From: Phytopseudomonas seleniipraecipitans
GTDB taxonomy: Bacteria; Pseudomonadota; Gammaproteobacteria; Pseudomonadales; Pseudomonadaceae
Length of the DNA stretch: 64,000 bases
Direction of reading: 5' to 3'
Assembly (NCBI RefSeq): GCF_900102335.1
Contig: NZ_FNBM01000002.1
Span: 62,001-126,000 of the forward strand
In this document: one piece after another, positions 50,114-57,876 of the stretch
Layout of the letters: the number at the start of each line of letters is the position of its first letter
How positions within the stretch are numbered: the first letter of the stretch is position 1
Notes under the pieces: generated by a model
Told to the model about the DNA's origin: nothing
Seen by the model: only the letters and a program-made list of their open reading frames with translations
The model's database searches: none
Program-made: the position numbers and the translations under genes

Positions 50114-50944
50114 ATGTTCAGCAAAGAAACCCTGCAACACATCGAAGCCCAAGCCCTGGCCGCTGCCAACGCCCGCATTGAGCTCGCTGGCGGCGCTCAG
50201 CTGGCCGTGCTGCCTGAAGCCGTACGCCTGCAAACCCTGGAAGCGCACGAAGCCACCCGCTATCGCTTCCGCGGCGCACTGAGCACCCACTCCATCCGCG
50301 ACTTCTCCAACTACGTCACCAAACATCTGGACGATGCCGACGCCATCGCGCCGGCGGGCTTCGTCAATCAGGACAGCATGAGCGCTGAAGTGGTGTTCAA
50401 CCTGGGCACGCCGGATCTGGCCGGGCACGCCGATGACACGGCCAGCATCACCCTCAAGCGTACCGCCGCGTTCAAAGCCGTCGAGGCCATCGTGGGCAAG
50501 CGCCTCAGCCAAAAAGAATTGGCCGAATGGCTGGAAGACTGGGCACGCAACCTCGAAGCCAGTGCCGGGGACGCTCGCCTGAACATCGTGCAGGCCATCG
50601 CGGGCATCCGCCACATGACCATCAAAGCCACCAGCCAGCGCGACAGCTCCGTCGGCGACGTCTCCGAGCGCCGCAGCGCCATGGATGAAATCGAAGCCAA
50701 GAGCCAGGAAACCCTGCCCACCAGCTTCAGCTTCACCACCGTGCCGTACGAGGGCCTCCAGCCAACGCTGATCAGCCTGCGCCTGTCCGTCATCACCGGC
50801 GAGAACGCCCCCGTGCTCAAGCTCCGCTGGGTCGGTGAAGAAGCTCAACGCGAAGAGTTCGCCGACGAATTCAAGAACGTACTGAGCAGCGAAATCGGCG
50901 GCCTGGTACCGCTCACCATCGGCACCTTTGCCCTCGGCAAGTAA
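50114..50944 (+). CDS. DUF2303 family protein (YfdQ-like)
   Basis: 276 residues. Characteristic parts: RYRFRGALSTHSIRDFSNYVTKHLDDADAIAPAGFVNQDSMSAEVVFNLGTPDLAGHADDTASITLKRTAAFKAVEAIVGKRLSQKELAEWLEDWARNL and LPTSFSFTTVPYEGLQPTLISLRLSVITGENAPVLKLRWVG. The family is common in phage recombination/early regions; the exact role is unknown. Follows the 114-residue gene closely. Confidence 0.85.
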   Translation: MFSKETLQHIEAQALAAANARIELAGGAQLAVLPEAVRLQTLEAHEATRYRFRGALSTHSIRDFSNYVTKHLDDADAIAPAGFVNQDSMSAEVVFNLGTPDLAGHADDTASITLKRTAAFKAVEAIVGKRLSQKELAEWLEDWARNLEASAGDARLNIVQAIAGIRHMTIKATSQRDSSVGDVSERRSAMDEIEAKSQETLPTSFSFTTVPYEGLQPTLISLRLSVITGENAPVLKLRWVGEEAQREEFADEFKNVLSSEIGGLVPLTIGTFALGK

Positions 50945-51007
50945 GCCCAACCAACACCGGCCGGCGCCTACCACGCCGGCCTCCACCACAGCACAGAGGC
51001 ACAGCAC

Positions 51008-51751
51008 ATGCACCCGACCATTCAAATACTCGCCATCGGCCTGATCGCCGGCCTGGCTATCGGCATCGCCATCCACCTGGTGGTCAGCCGCACCACCAAA
51101 GCACGCATTCGCGCCCAGGGCTACAGCGCATGCAGCCAAGCCCGCCAACCCGTAATCGACGAGCTGAAGCACAGCGTCAACGCCCAGGCGCTGGAAATCA
51201 TCAGCCTCAAGGGCCAGCGCCTGAACCTGGTACGCGATCACCAGCACGCCCTGGAATCCATCAGCCAGGACGCTGACGCCCGCGTGAAGCTGTTCGCCCA
51301 TCGCGCCCTGAGCGAGAACGAACTGTTGTGGGTGAAGCGCGCTATCACTCAACTCAGGCCCGCCGCAATTGCTCACGGCACCCTTGGCAACCCCCAGGGC
51401 GAACGCGACGCCCTGGCGGTTAAAGTCCAGCTCAGTGCCATAGTGGGTCGCCTGGCAGCCCTGGCACCCCAGGCCGTCGCCGCTGACCCAACCCAAGCAA
51501 CAGCCGGTACCGAGCGATCCGTGATCGTCCAAGGCCCACAGGGTTGCGGCAAAACCCTCAACGCCGCCCGCATTGCCAAGGCCCTAGGGCTCAGCAAGAT
51601 CGTCGACAACTGGCAGCCCGGCGACGCGCTGGACAAACAGCACACCCTCTACCTGACCTACCACGACGAAGCCAAGAATATGGGCTTCCGCTCGGTCATG
51701 AGCTACGACGAGGCCATGCAGCACGTCGCCAAGCAGGAGGCCGCAGCATGA
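51008..51751 (+). CDS. Membrane-anchored P-loop protein
   Basis: 247 residues. N-terminal TM segment (ILAIGLIAGLAIGIAIHLVV), then a coiled-coil region (about 30-110), then a short P-loop domain with Walker A QGPQGCGKTLNAARIAKALGLSKIVDNWQPGDALDKQHTLYLTYHDEA. The last 75 residues resemble the 75-residue protein at 45275. Walker B is not apparent. Overlaps the DHH gene by 4 bp. Confidence 0.65.
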   Translation: MHPTIQILAIGLIAGLAIGIAIHLVVSRTTKARIRAQGYSACSQARQPVIDELKHSVNAQALEIISLKGQRLNLVRDHQHALESISQDADARVKLFAHRALSENELLWVKRAITQLRPAAIAHGTLGNPQGERDALAVKVQLSAIVGRLAALAPQAVAADPTQATAGTERSVIVQGPQGCGKTLNAARIAKALGLSKIVDNWQPGDALDKQHTLYLTYHDEAKNMGFRSVMSYDEAMQHVAKQEAAA

Positions 51752-52941
51752 AAACCCTCTGCATCTACCACGCTAACTGCGCCGACGGCTTCGGCGCCGC
51801 CTGGGTCGTACGCGTCGCCCTGGGCCCTGCAAACGTCGAGTTTCACCCAGGCAGCTACGGCGCCCCAGCACCCGATGTAGAAGACCGCGACGTGATCATT
51901 GTCGACTTCTCCTACAAACTGCCCGAGCTTCTGCAACTGGCCCAGTCGGCCCGTTCGGTACTGATACTCGACCACCACAAAACCGCCGCCGAAGATCTGG
52001 CCCAGATCCCGCCGGCCCCAGCCCACTACGCTGAATGGCTCGAGTGGCAGCAGCCCTTGGGCGCCGTGTTCGACATGAACCGGAGCGGGGCTGGCCTGGC
52101 TTGGGATTACTTCTTCGCCAGCGACCGGCCAGCGCTGATCAACCACATTGAGGATCGTGACCTGTGGCGCTTCGAGCTAGCCAACACGCGCCCAATCATG
52201 GCCAACGTCTTCAGCTACCCACAAGATTTCGAGGTGTGGGATCGGCTAATGGACATGCCCATGCAGAGTCACTGGCAGGCAGGCGAAACCATCGAGCGCA
52301 AACACGCCAAAGACCTCGCCGACCAGCTCAAGAACGCCCGCCGCCTAACCATCGGCGGCCACGACGTGCCAGCCCTCAACGCCCCCTACTTCATGGCCAG
52401 CGACGCAGGCCACGCGCTGACCCAGGGCGAACCCTTCGCCGCCGTCTACAGCGACACCCCCAAGGGCCGCATCTTCTCCCTGCGCAGCACCGATGAAGGC
52501 CTGGACGTATCCGAAATCGCCAAAACCTACGGCGGCGGTGGCCACCGCAACGCCGCCGGCTTCACCGTGCCGTTCGACCACGAGCTGGTTACGGGCTACG
52601 TGCTGGCAACGCTGGAGAGCACAGAAATAAGGGTTCTCACCTGCGTCTACTGCGCCCACGAATACCCGCAGGGCACCCCAGCAGCTGGCGACCAGGTACT
52701 CACCGACCACATCCGCCAATGCCCTAAGCACCCGATGCGTGAAGCCGAGCAAACAATTCTGCAGCTCCGCGAAGCCCTGGCCGGCCTGCTGGGCGAATCA
52801 ACGCTATTTGGCCTTGCACACCTGGAGGCGGGTCTGGGACTGGTTCCAATGCCAAAGACTGAAAAGGCAGTAATGCTCAGGGCTATTCAGGTCATGCGCG
52901 ACACATCCTCCCAAACCAGCACGGATGGTCAACAGCCATGA
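51748..52941 (+). CDS. DHH-family phosphoesterase with C-terminal zinc-finger-like tail
   Basis: 397 residues from the ATG at 51748 (GGAGG upstream). DHH motifs: YHANCADGFGAAWV (Asp13), IIVDFSY (Asp53), ILDHHKTA (Asp75-His76-His77) and HIEDRDLW; DHHA1-type GGGGHRNAAGF near residue 265. C-terminal CVYCAHEYPQGTPAAGDQVLTDHIRQCPKHP forms a CxxC...HxxxC zinc-finger-like motif. Likely acts on nucleotides or oligonucleotides. Paired with an HD hydrolase in the same operon. Confidence 0.85.
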   Translation: MKTLCIYHANCADGFGAAWVVRVALGPANVEFHPGSYGAPAPDVEDRDVIIVDFSYKLPELLQLAQSARSVLILDHHKTAAEDLAQIPPAPAHYAEWLEWQQPLGAVFDMNRSGAGLAWDYFFASDRPALINHIEDRDLWRFELANTRPIMANVFSYPQDFEVWDRLMDMPMQSHWQAGETIERKHAKDLADQLKNARRLTIGGHDVPALNAPYFMASDAGHALTQGEPFAAVYSDTPKGRIFSLRSTDEGLDVSEIAKTYGGGGHRNAAGFTVPFDHELVTGYVLATLESTEIRVLTCVYCAHEYPQGTPAAGDQVLTDHIRQCPKHPMREAEQTILQLREALAGLLGESTLFGLAHLEAGLGLVPMPKTEKAVMLRAIQVMRDTSSQTSTDGQQP

Positions 52942-53513
52942 CTTGGATTCTCACCAACCAGGGCATCCGCTTCGAGCTGCTCGCCCCCACTGCGGAAATG
53001 ATCCACCCGGCCGACATCGCCTTCAGCTTGGCCCGGCTGTGCCGCTTCAACGGCCACACCGGAAAGCACTACTCAGTCGCCCAGCACTGCTACCTTGCAG
53101 CCGATCTGGTAGAGCCAGAGCACCAACTCCACGCCCTGCTCCACGACGCCACCGAGGCATACGTGGGCGACATGGTGCGCCCAATCAAAGTTGAAATGCG
53201 CAAGTACGCGGCGGCTCTCCACATCGATGATGTGTACGCCACCATCGAACGCCGCGTCTGGCTCGCCATCTGCGAACGCTTCGACCTCGAACCGGAACTG
53301 CCCGACCAGGTGAAAGAGGTCGACATGTACCTACTCGCCGTCGAACGCCGCGACCTCATGCCCGCCCACCCCGACGCCTGGGATTGCATCCAGGGCATCG
53401 AACTGCCCGCGTGGCACATCAAACCATGGAGTGCAGAGGAAGCCCGCGATCGGTACTTCCAGCGGTTGATGTCACTGCTGAGCACCACGCATCGCTCGAG
53501 GGTTCAGGCATGA
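52938..53513 (+). CDS. HD-domain phosphohydrolase (YfbR/YfdR-like)
   Basis: 191 residues: RLCRFNGHTGKHYSVAQHCYLAADLV, then ALLHDATEAYVGDMVRPIK, supplying the metal-binding H...HD...D residues of HD nucleotidases (YfbR-like dNMP phosphohydrolases). Its 4-bp overlap with the DHH gene suggests coupled expression. May process nucleotides during phage replication, or degrade signal nucleotides; the second is inference. Confidence 0.85.
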   Translation: MTWILTNQGIRFELLAPTAEMIHPADIAFSLARLCRFNGHTGKHYSVAQHCYLAADLVEPEHQLHALLHDATEAYVGDMVRPIKVEMRKYAAALHIDDVYATIERRVWLAICERFDLEPELPDQVKEVDMYLLAVERRDLMPAHPDAWDCIQGIELPAWHIKPWSAEEARDRYFQRLMSLLSTTHRSRVQA

Positions 53514-54151
53514 GTGGAGGCCTTCGTAATGCGCCCAGCAGCATCGGCCATACCTGCAAGCTGCTCCAATACCCAGTCGATCTGGTGAGCATGGTGGGTC
53601 AAGTTATTGATTTTCGGAAAAGCTCCAGCAAGCAAAGGAGCCTCTCCATCAGTCCAGTTTCGAAGAACCTCCGCACACTCGTCACCGAAACTGAGAGCCT
53701 GCCTCAGATTAATAACGTAAGAAATATCGCTCCCACTGAAAGTTGTGAGCGGAACGGCGTTGGCAGCATCCAGAAGGATTTTGAAATCGGCACCGCTGCT
53801 CGTGCTTTTCCAGAATTTAAGGTAACCAACTTCAGATCGCTCGATAACGCCAATAAGAGCTTGAAGATTGTTCTTGCCCATCACTGCTACCCAGTGAATA
53901 GAAGCAATCACGTCTTCACGGTTTTTTTTCTCACGGTGATGATCATGGAGCTGGGGTATGAGCCACGCCGCAATGATCGCAGCGACAGAACCTACCGCCT
54001 GAACCCATGCAGGAGCAGCATCCGCGCCCCATGGCGCATATGTCGCACCGAACACGGCGATGAACAAAAGAATGATCATCATCGGAAAGAACCAGGGCCG
54101 CTTGATCAGAGCAATGGCTACAGACTTGTAAGGTATTACTTTGCCGCGCAT
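53504..54151 (-). CDS. Membrane-anchored protein, moron 1 of a related pair
   Basis: 215 residues. Two TM segments: PWFFPMMIILLFIAVFGATYAPW (about 19-42) and AWVQAVGSVAAIIAAWLIPQLHDH (about 48-71), with a cytoplasmic helical domain of about 140 residues. The WVQAVGS-x2-A-x-I-x-A motif recurs in the protein at 54257. Ribosome-binding GGAGCG before the ATG at 54151. Opposite to the early operon, AT-richer; overlaps the HD gene by 10 bp tail to tail. Not recognised as a named family. Confidence 0.65.
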   Translation of the reverse strand: MRGKVIPYKSVAIALIKRPWFFPMMIILLFIAVFGATYAPWGADAAPAWVQAVGSVAAIIAAWLIPQLHDHHREKKNREDVIASIHWVAVMGKNNLQALIGVIERSEVGYLKFWKSTSSGADFKILLDAANAVPLTTFSGSDISYVINLRQALSFGDECAEVLRNWTDGEAPLLAGAFPKINNLTHHAHQIDWVLEQLAGMADAAGRITKASTHA

Positions 54152-54180
54152 CGCCCGCTCCAGTCATGTTTTGCGGAGCT

Positions 54181-54216
54181 GAGCTTGCAGGCACCTCGCC
54201 ACTATGTCCAGCGAGG
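54181..54216 (+). repeat. 36-bp direct repeat, left copy
   Basis: GCTTGCAGGCACCTCGCC... and on to 54216; it matches 54949-54984 at 34 of 36 positions. The pair encloses a segment of about 730 bp that holds the second membrane protein gene. Confidence 0.8.
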
Positions 54217-54256
54217 CGAGGCATACCCCCTGTCAGGCGTGCGCCGCGCCCAAAAG

Positions 54257-54916
54257 TCAGCCCATCGCCCCTTCGAGCTGCGGACTGACCCCAACAAGTT
54301 TTACGAGATCGCTTCCAAAATTTTCGTGCGCGCTCTCCAATATTCTCAACAGCCCAGCATCCGGTGTGCCGTTGACCCGGACGGACAGAGAACTTATGAG
54401 CACCGAGAGGTTAAAACGGAACTTTGCCGCGATCTTGTGGCGTTGGTCGCTCAGATCGTCATCCAAGTTGGTTGCGGCCCTTTGGAATATTCGCTGGTAA
54501 AAGTCCACGTCACGCTGCAGCACTTGTCGAGAGCGAGACAGAGCAATCTCGATGCGATGCCCAATAACCTCTTGAACCATTTCTCTCTGAAGCCTTGCTG
54601 CTTGATGCTCGCGCTCTTGCCTCAAGAGCTGTTCAGTGATCTCCAGCGCCTCCCAAATGACGGTGTAAAGGCGCATTCCGTGTGCGTAGTCCCTAGTCAT
54701 GGCGTCATCAATCCTAAGCCGATATGGCACCACAATTGCCACTATCAACGCCAGAATAGATCCCACCGCCTGCACCCATCCATGTGCGTTATCCAAAGCG
54801 TCAAAGTGGGCAAGTACTACGAACAAAGCCCATCCCAAAGAGCCTATGGCGATGAATGCCCATATACCCCAAACACTAGCCACCTTCATGGAGTGCGATA
54901 CCGGAAACCAACTCAT
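54257..54916 (-). CDS. Membrane-anchored protein, moron 2 of a related pair
   Basis: 219 residues from the ATG at 54916 (GGAG eight bases upstream). Two TM segments: VASVWGIWAFIAIGSLGWALFVVLAHF and GWVQAVGSILALIVAIVVPYRLRIDD. The second begins with WVQAVGS as in the protein at 53504. Then an alpha-helical domain of about 140 residues (EALEITEQLLRQEREHQAARLQREMVQEVIGHRIEIALSRSRQVLQRD...). The upstream frame to 54970 is in the 36-bp repeat and is rejected. Likely paralogue or same family as moron 1; function unknown. Confidence 0.65.
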   Translation of the reverse strand: MSWFPVSHSMKVASVWGIWAFIAIGSLGWALFVVLAHFDALDNAHGWVQAVGSILALIVAIVVPYRLRIDDAMTRDYAHGMRLYTVIWEALEITEQLLRQEREHQAARLQREMVQEVIGHRIEIALSRSRQVLQRDVDFYQRIFQRAATNLDDDLSDQRHKIAAKFRFNLSVLISSLSVRVNGTPDAGLLRILESAHENFGSDLVKLVGVSPQLEGAMG

Positions 54917-54948
54917 CCCTCTAGGCTCCTTGCCGTTCTTTATACGCC

Positions 54949-54984
54949 GAGCTTGCAGGCGCCTCGCCACTATGTCCAGCGGGG
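54949..54984 (+). repeat. 36-bp direct repeat, right copy
   Basis: Nearly identical to 54181-54216. It lies just before the methyltransferase start (ATG 54991), which suggests that it is the original operon sequence and the left copy arose when the cassette was inserted or duplicated. Confidence 0.8.
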
Positions 54985-54990
54985 TGCAGC

Positions 54991-56706
54991 ATGACAGCTT
55001 TCAACAAGCACATTGCTGTCAGTCAGCAGCGCCTACCGTTCACCAAAGAACTGTACGTCGACCTTTTCGCCGGACTCGGAGGTGCGAGCAGCGGCGGACG
55101 CAAGGCCTACCGCGATCCGGATATCGCCATCAATCACAACCCGGTGGCGATTGCCGTCTATAAGGCGAACCACCCCACCACCAAGACCTACATCACCGAC
55201 GTGTTCGACGTAGACCCACTGGAGGCCACCGGCGGCCAACCTGTTGGCATTCTGTGGGCCTCGCCTGATTGCCGCCACTTCAGCAAGGCAAAAGGCAGCG
55301 CCCCACGCAGCCCACAAGTGCGCTCGCTGGCCTGGGTCGTGGTGCTCTGGGTCTACCTCACCCGCCCTCGCCTGTTCTTCCTCGAGAACGTCGAAGAATT
55401 CCAGAAATGGGGCCCACTGGACGACCACGGCCAACCGATCAAAGCCGAGGAAGGCCGCACCTTCAAAGCGTTCATCAGTTGCTTGACTACAGGCCTGACT
55501 GATGATCACCCGGACATGCCAGATATCCTCAAAGCCCTAGGCCCCCGAGTGCCGAAAAGTGCGCTGGCACGCGGACTGGGTTGCAATGTGGAATGGCGCG
55601 AGCGCCGCGCATCCAACGCAGCAGCACCCACCATCCGCAAACGCCTGTTCATGATTGGCCGTACTGATGGCCGCCCCATCATCTGGACACAGCCCAAGCG
55701 TCACGAAAAACCCAAGGCAAACCAGCTGCCGTGGCGCACTGCCGCCGAGTGCATTGACTGGAGCGACCTGGGAAAAAGCATGATCGACCGCACAAAGCCG
55801 CACGTCGACAACACCTGCCGCCGAGTGGCGAAGGGCTTCTGGCGCCACACCGTTATGGCCGATAAGCCATACCTGGTAGCGATGGACGATGACCATATCG
55901 CAGCTGCCAACCTGACCGAATTCGCCAACGCCAGTCATCAGCGCACCTTCAGCGTGGCCGAGCCACTGCGTACACAGGTAGCCCACGTCAAAGGCGGGCA
56001 CTTCGCCCTGGCGACCGCGGCGATGGTCACACTGCGCAAAGGTTCGGTGGGCAGCGCAATGACGGCGCCGGTCAACGCCATCACCACCAACTCCGGCCAC
56101 CACGCCATGGCGGCCTGTCACTTCGAGCAGGCCAACGGAGGCTTCTATACCGGTGACGGCCGTGCAGCGAATGCACCGCTCAGCACCATAACCCAAGCCG
56201 GTTCCAACCAGCGGCTGGCCAGCGCCTACCTGGTGAAGTTCTACAGCACCGGAGGGCAATGGCAAGGCATGAGTGAGCCCATGCACACGGTACCGACCCG
56301 GGATCGCATGGCTCTGGTAACTGTGCAGCAGATTCCTACCTCGATACTGCCGCCCGAGTTGATGGCCAAGGCAAGCAAGTGTGCTGCCTTCCTGCACAAG
56401 CACCTCCCCGAGCACTTCCCAGAGCCGGTAGACCTCGTGGTGTTGGGCGACTACGTGCTGGTCGATTTCACACTGCGCATGCTCAAGCCCACCGAACTCA
56501 AAATCGCCCAAGGCTTCGACCCGGATTACATCGTCGACCGCGGCCTGTTCGAGAACCCAACCACCGGGGAGCTGGAGTGGAAGGCGGTCAAGAATCAAGA
56601 CCAGATCCGCCTGATCGGAAACAGCGTCAGCCCCTGCGAATCCGAAGATCTGATCGCCGCAAACGCCGCCGACTTGATCGACCTTTACCGTAAGGAGGCA
56701 GCATGA
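54991..56706 (+). CDS. C5 cytosine DNA methyltransferase
   Basis: 571 residues. Motif I DLFAGLGGASSG; motif IV ASPDCRHFSKAKG, with the catalytic Cys and Asp before it instead of the usual Pro-Pro-Cys; motif VI LENVEEFQKW; motif VIII RKRLFMIGRT; target recognition region about 300-440; motif X IRLIGNSVSP. There is no restriction endonuclease gene beside it, so it is probably an orphan phage methylase for anti-restriction. The start has GGGGTGCAGC upstream, and it overlaps the next gene by 4 bp. Confidence 0.9.
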   Translation: MTAFNKHIAVSQQRLPFTKELYVDLFAGLGGASSGGRKAYRDPDIAINHNPVAIAVYKANHPTTKTYITDVFDVDPLEATGGQPVGILWASPDCRHFSKAKGSAPRSPQVRSLAWVVVLWVYLTRPRLFFLENVEEFQKWGPLDDHGQPIKAEEGRTFKAFISCLTTGLTDDHPDMPDILKALGPRVPKSALARGLGCNVEWRERRASNAAAPTIRKRLFMIGRTDGRPIIWTQPKRHEKPKANQLPWRTAAECIDWSDLGKSMIDRTKPHVDNTCRRVAKGFWRHTVMADKPYLVAMDDDHIAAANLTEFANASHQRTFSVAEPLRTQVAHVKGGHFALATAAMVTLRKGSVGSAMTAPVNAITTNSGHHAMAACHFEQANGGFYTGDGRAANAPLSTITQAGSNQRLASAYLVKFYSTGGQWQGMSEPMHTVPTRDRMALVTVQQIPTSILPPELMAKASKCAAFLHKHLPEHFPEPVDLVVLGDYVLVDFTLRMLKPTELKIAQGFDPDYIVDRGLFENPTTGELEWKAVKNQDQIRLIGNSVSPCESEDLIAANAADLIDLYRKEAA

Positions 56707-57260
56707 CCCAGCTCACCGAAGTGCAAACCTCCACCCTCACCGCCGGCTCCCTTGCCTGGGCGGTCGGCACTGCCGAGGGGCTGGACATGTACATAAAGCC
56801 CGGGCAGTACGGCAGCGCACCTGGCGTGTTTGCCAACATCAGCGGCCGCGCTATTCGGTGGTGGCCTGAGCAGGATGCAGCGCAAGCCTGGCCGCTGCTC
56901 GTGAAACACGGCCGACGCGAACGTCTGCACCTGGACTTCCAATGCAACGGAGCAAGCTACCTTGAGGCGGGCATTCGGTGCGGGCACAAAGCTCGCGACA
57001 TGCTCACTGCAGCCATGCGCGCAATCGTGAGCATGCAGCTGGGCCCAGTCGCCCTTATCCCGGCCGAGCTCGTGCCGCAGCGCACTTACACCACCAACCC
57101 GGGCGAATCAGTCATGGGCATAGCGCTGCGTGAACTCAAAGACGAGAAGCGCTGGACGGAGATTCGCGACCATAACGCCGAGGCTCATCCGGACATGGGC
57201 CCACACGACTACTACCCAGTGGGCACGGTGCTGGCAATGCCAGAAGGCGGTGCAGCATGA
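56703..57260 (+). CDS. DUF2591-like N-terminal and LysM-like C-terminal protein
   Basis: 185 residues. N-terminal part SLAWAVGTAEGLDMYIKPGQYGSAPGVFANISGRAIRWWPEQDAAQAWPLLVKHG resembles small phage early proteins of the DUF2591 type; the C-terminal 50 residues (NPGESVMGIALRELKDEKRWTEIRDHNAEAHPDMGPHDYYPVGTVLAMP) resemble a LysM domain. A LysM-like module in a cytoplasmic early protein is odd. No signal peptide. Overlaps both neighbours by 4 bp. Confidence 0.55.
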   Translation: MTQLTEVQTSTLTAGSLAWAVGTAEGLDMYIKPGQYGSAPGVFANISGRAIRWWPEQDAAQAWPLLVKHGRRERLHLDFQCNGASYLEAGIRCGHKARDMLTAAMRAIVSMQLGPVALIPAELVPQRTYTTNPGESVMGIALRELKDEKRWTEIRDHNAEAHPDMGPHDYYPVGTVLAMPEGGAA

Positions 57261-57562
57261 CCTGCACCATCTTCCACAGCACTGAACTGCCAGAGGGCCG
57301 CGGCGCAATCCTAACTGGCAACATCCCGCGCAAGCCAATGCGCTGGGCTGTCGAGTACCTGATCAAAACCCCGGACGGTCGCACGCTCGTCGAGAGCACC
57401 AAGATCATCCAAAAAGCCAGCTACGACGAGCTCTACGCAATCATGGACGCCACCATCGACGACCTCGGCAACGAAGCCGGCAACCTGGCCACCTTCGTCA
57501 GCTGGCGAGCAACAGCCCACGGCGGCACCCGCAAGAATCGCAGCAAGGGGAGGAAACGCTAA
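57257..57562 (+). CDS. Hypothetical phage protein
   Basis: 101 residues (MTCTIFHSTELPEGRGAILTGNIPRKPMRWAVEYLIKTPDGRTLVESTKIIQKASYDELYAIMDATIDDLGNEAGNLATFVSWRATAHGGTRKNRSKGRKR), with a basic C-terminal tail. No family recognised. Ends at the A of the next ATG. Confidence 0.6.
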   Translation: MTCTIFHSTELPEGRGAILTGNIPRKPMRWAVEYLIKTPDGRTLVESTKIIQKASYDELYAIMDATIDDLGNEAGNLATFVSWRATAHGGTRKNRSKGRKR

Positions 57563-57876
57563 TGGCGCCCGATCAGAACACGCAACCATCCGAACTGATC
57601 GACGCCATTAAGGCGCTGGTCAGTCAGCTAAGCGGCCCGCGAGTAAATCAGGATGACGAGCTGTGGACATCGGATGACATTGCCAACTACTTGAAGCTGG
57701 CCACCTACACCATCGAGCGGCGAGTGGTAACCCGTCCGGAATTCCCGGCACCGCTGCAGCCATGCCTCACCGGAGCCAGAGCGGTTAAACGCTGGTTCGC
57801 CGGTGAGGTGATCACCTGGGCACGTCAGAACCGCTCCAAACTTCCCTCCGGTCGGGCTCGCCGCAAGGCCGCTTGA
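57562..57876 (+). CDS. Excisionase-like HTH protein (AlpA/Xis type)
   Basis: 104 residues. The segment DELWTSDDIANYLKLATYTIERRVVTRPEFPAPLQPCLTGARAVKRWFAGEVITWARQNR matches the MerR-like winged helix of AlpA and related excisionases (W-x-S-x-x-D-I-A-x-Y-L-x-x... P-x-P...W). It is the last gene of the early operon and ends tail to tail against the integrase gene with no gap. Probably directs excision. Confidence 0.75.
   Translation: MAPDQNTQPSELIDAIKALVSQLSGPRVNQDDELWTSDDIANYLKLATYTIERRVVTRPEFPAPLQPCLTGARAVKRWFAGEVITWARQNRSKLPSGRARRKAA

Noticed and set aside
53384..54994. Plus-strand frame of 536 codons between the HD and methyltransferase genes
   Set aside because: It runs antisense through both moron genes and through both 36-bp repeats; composition is non-coding.
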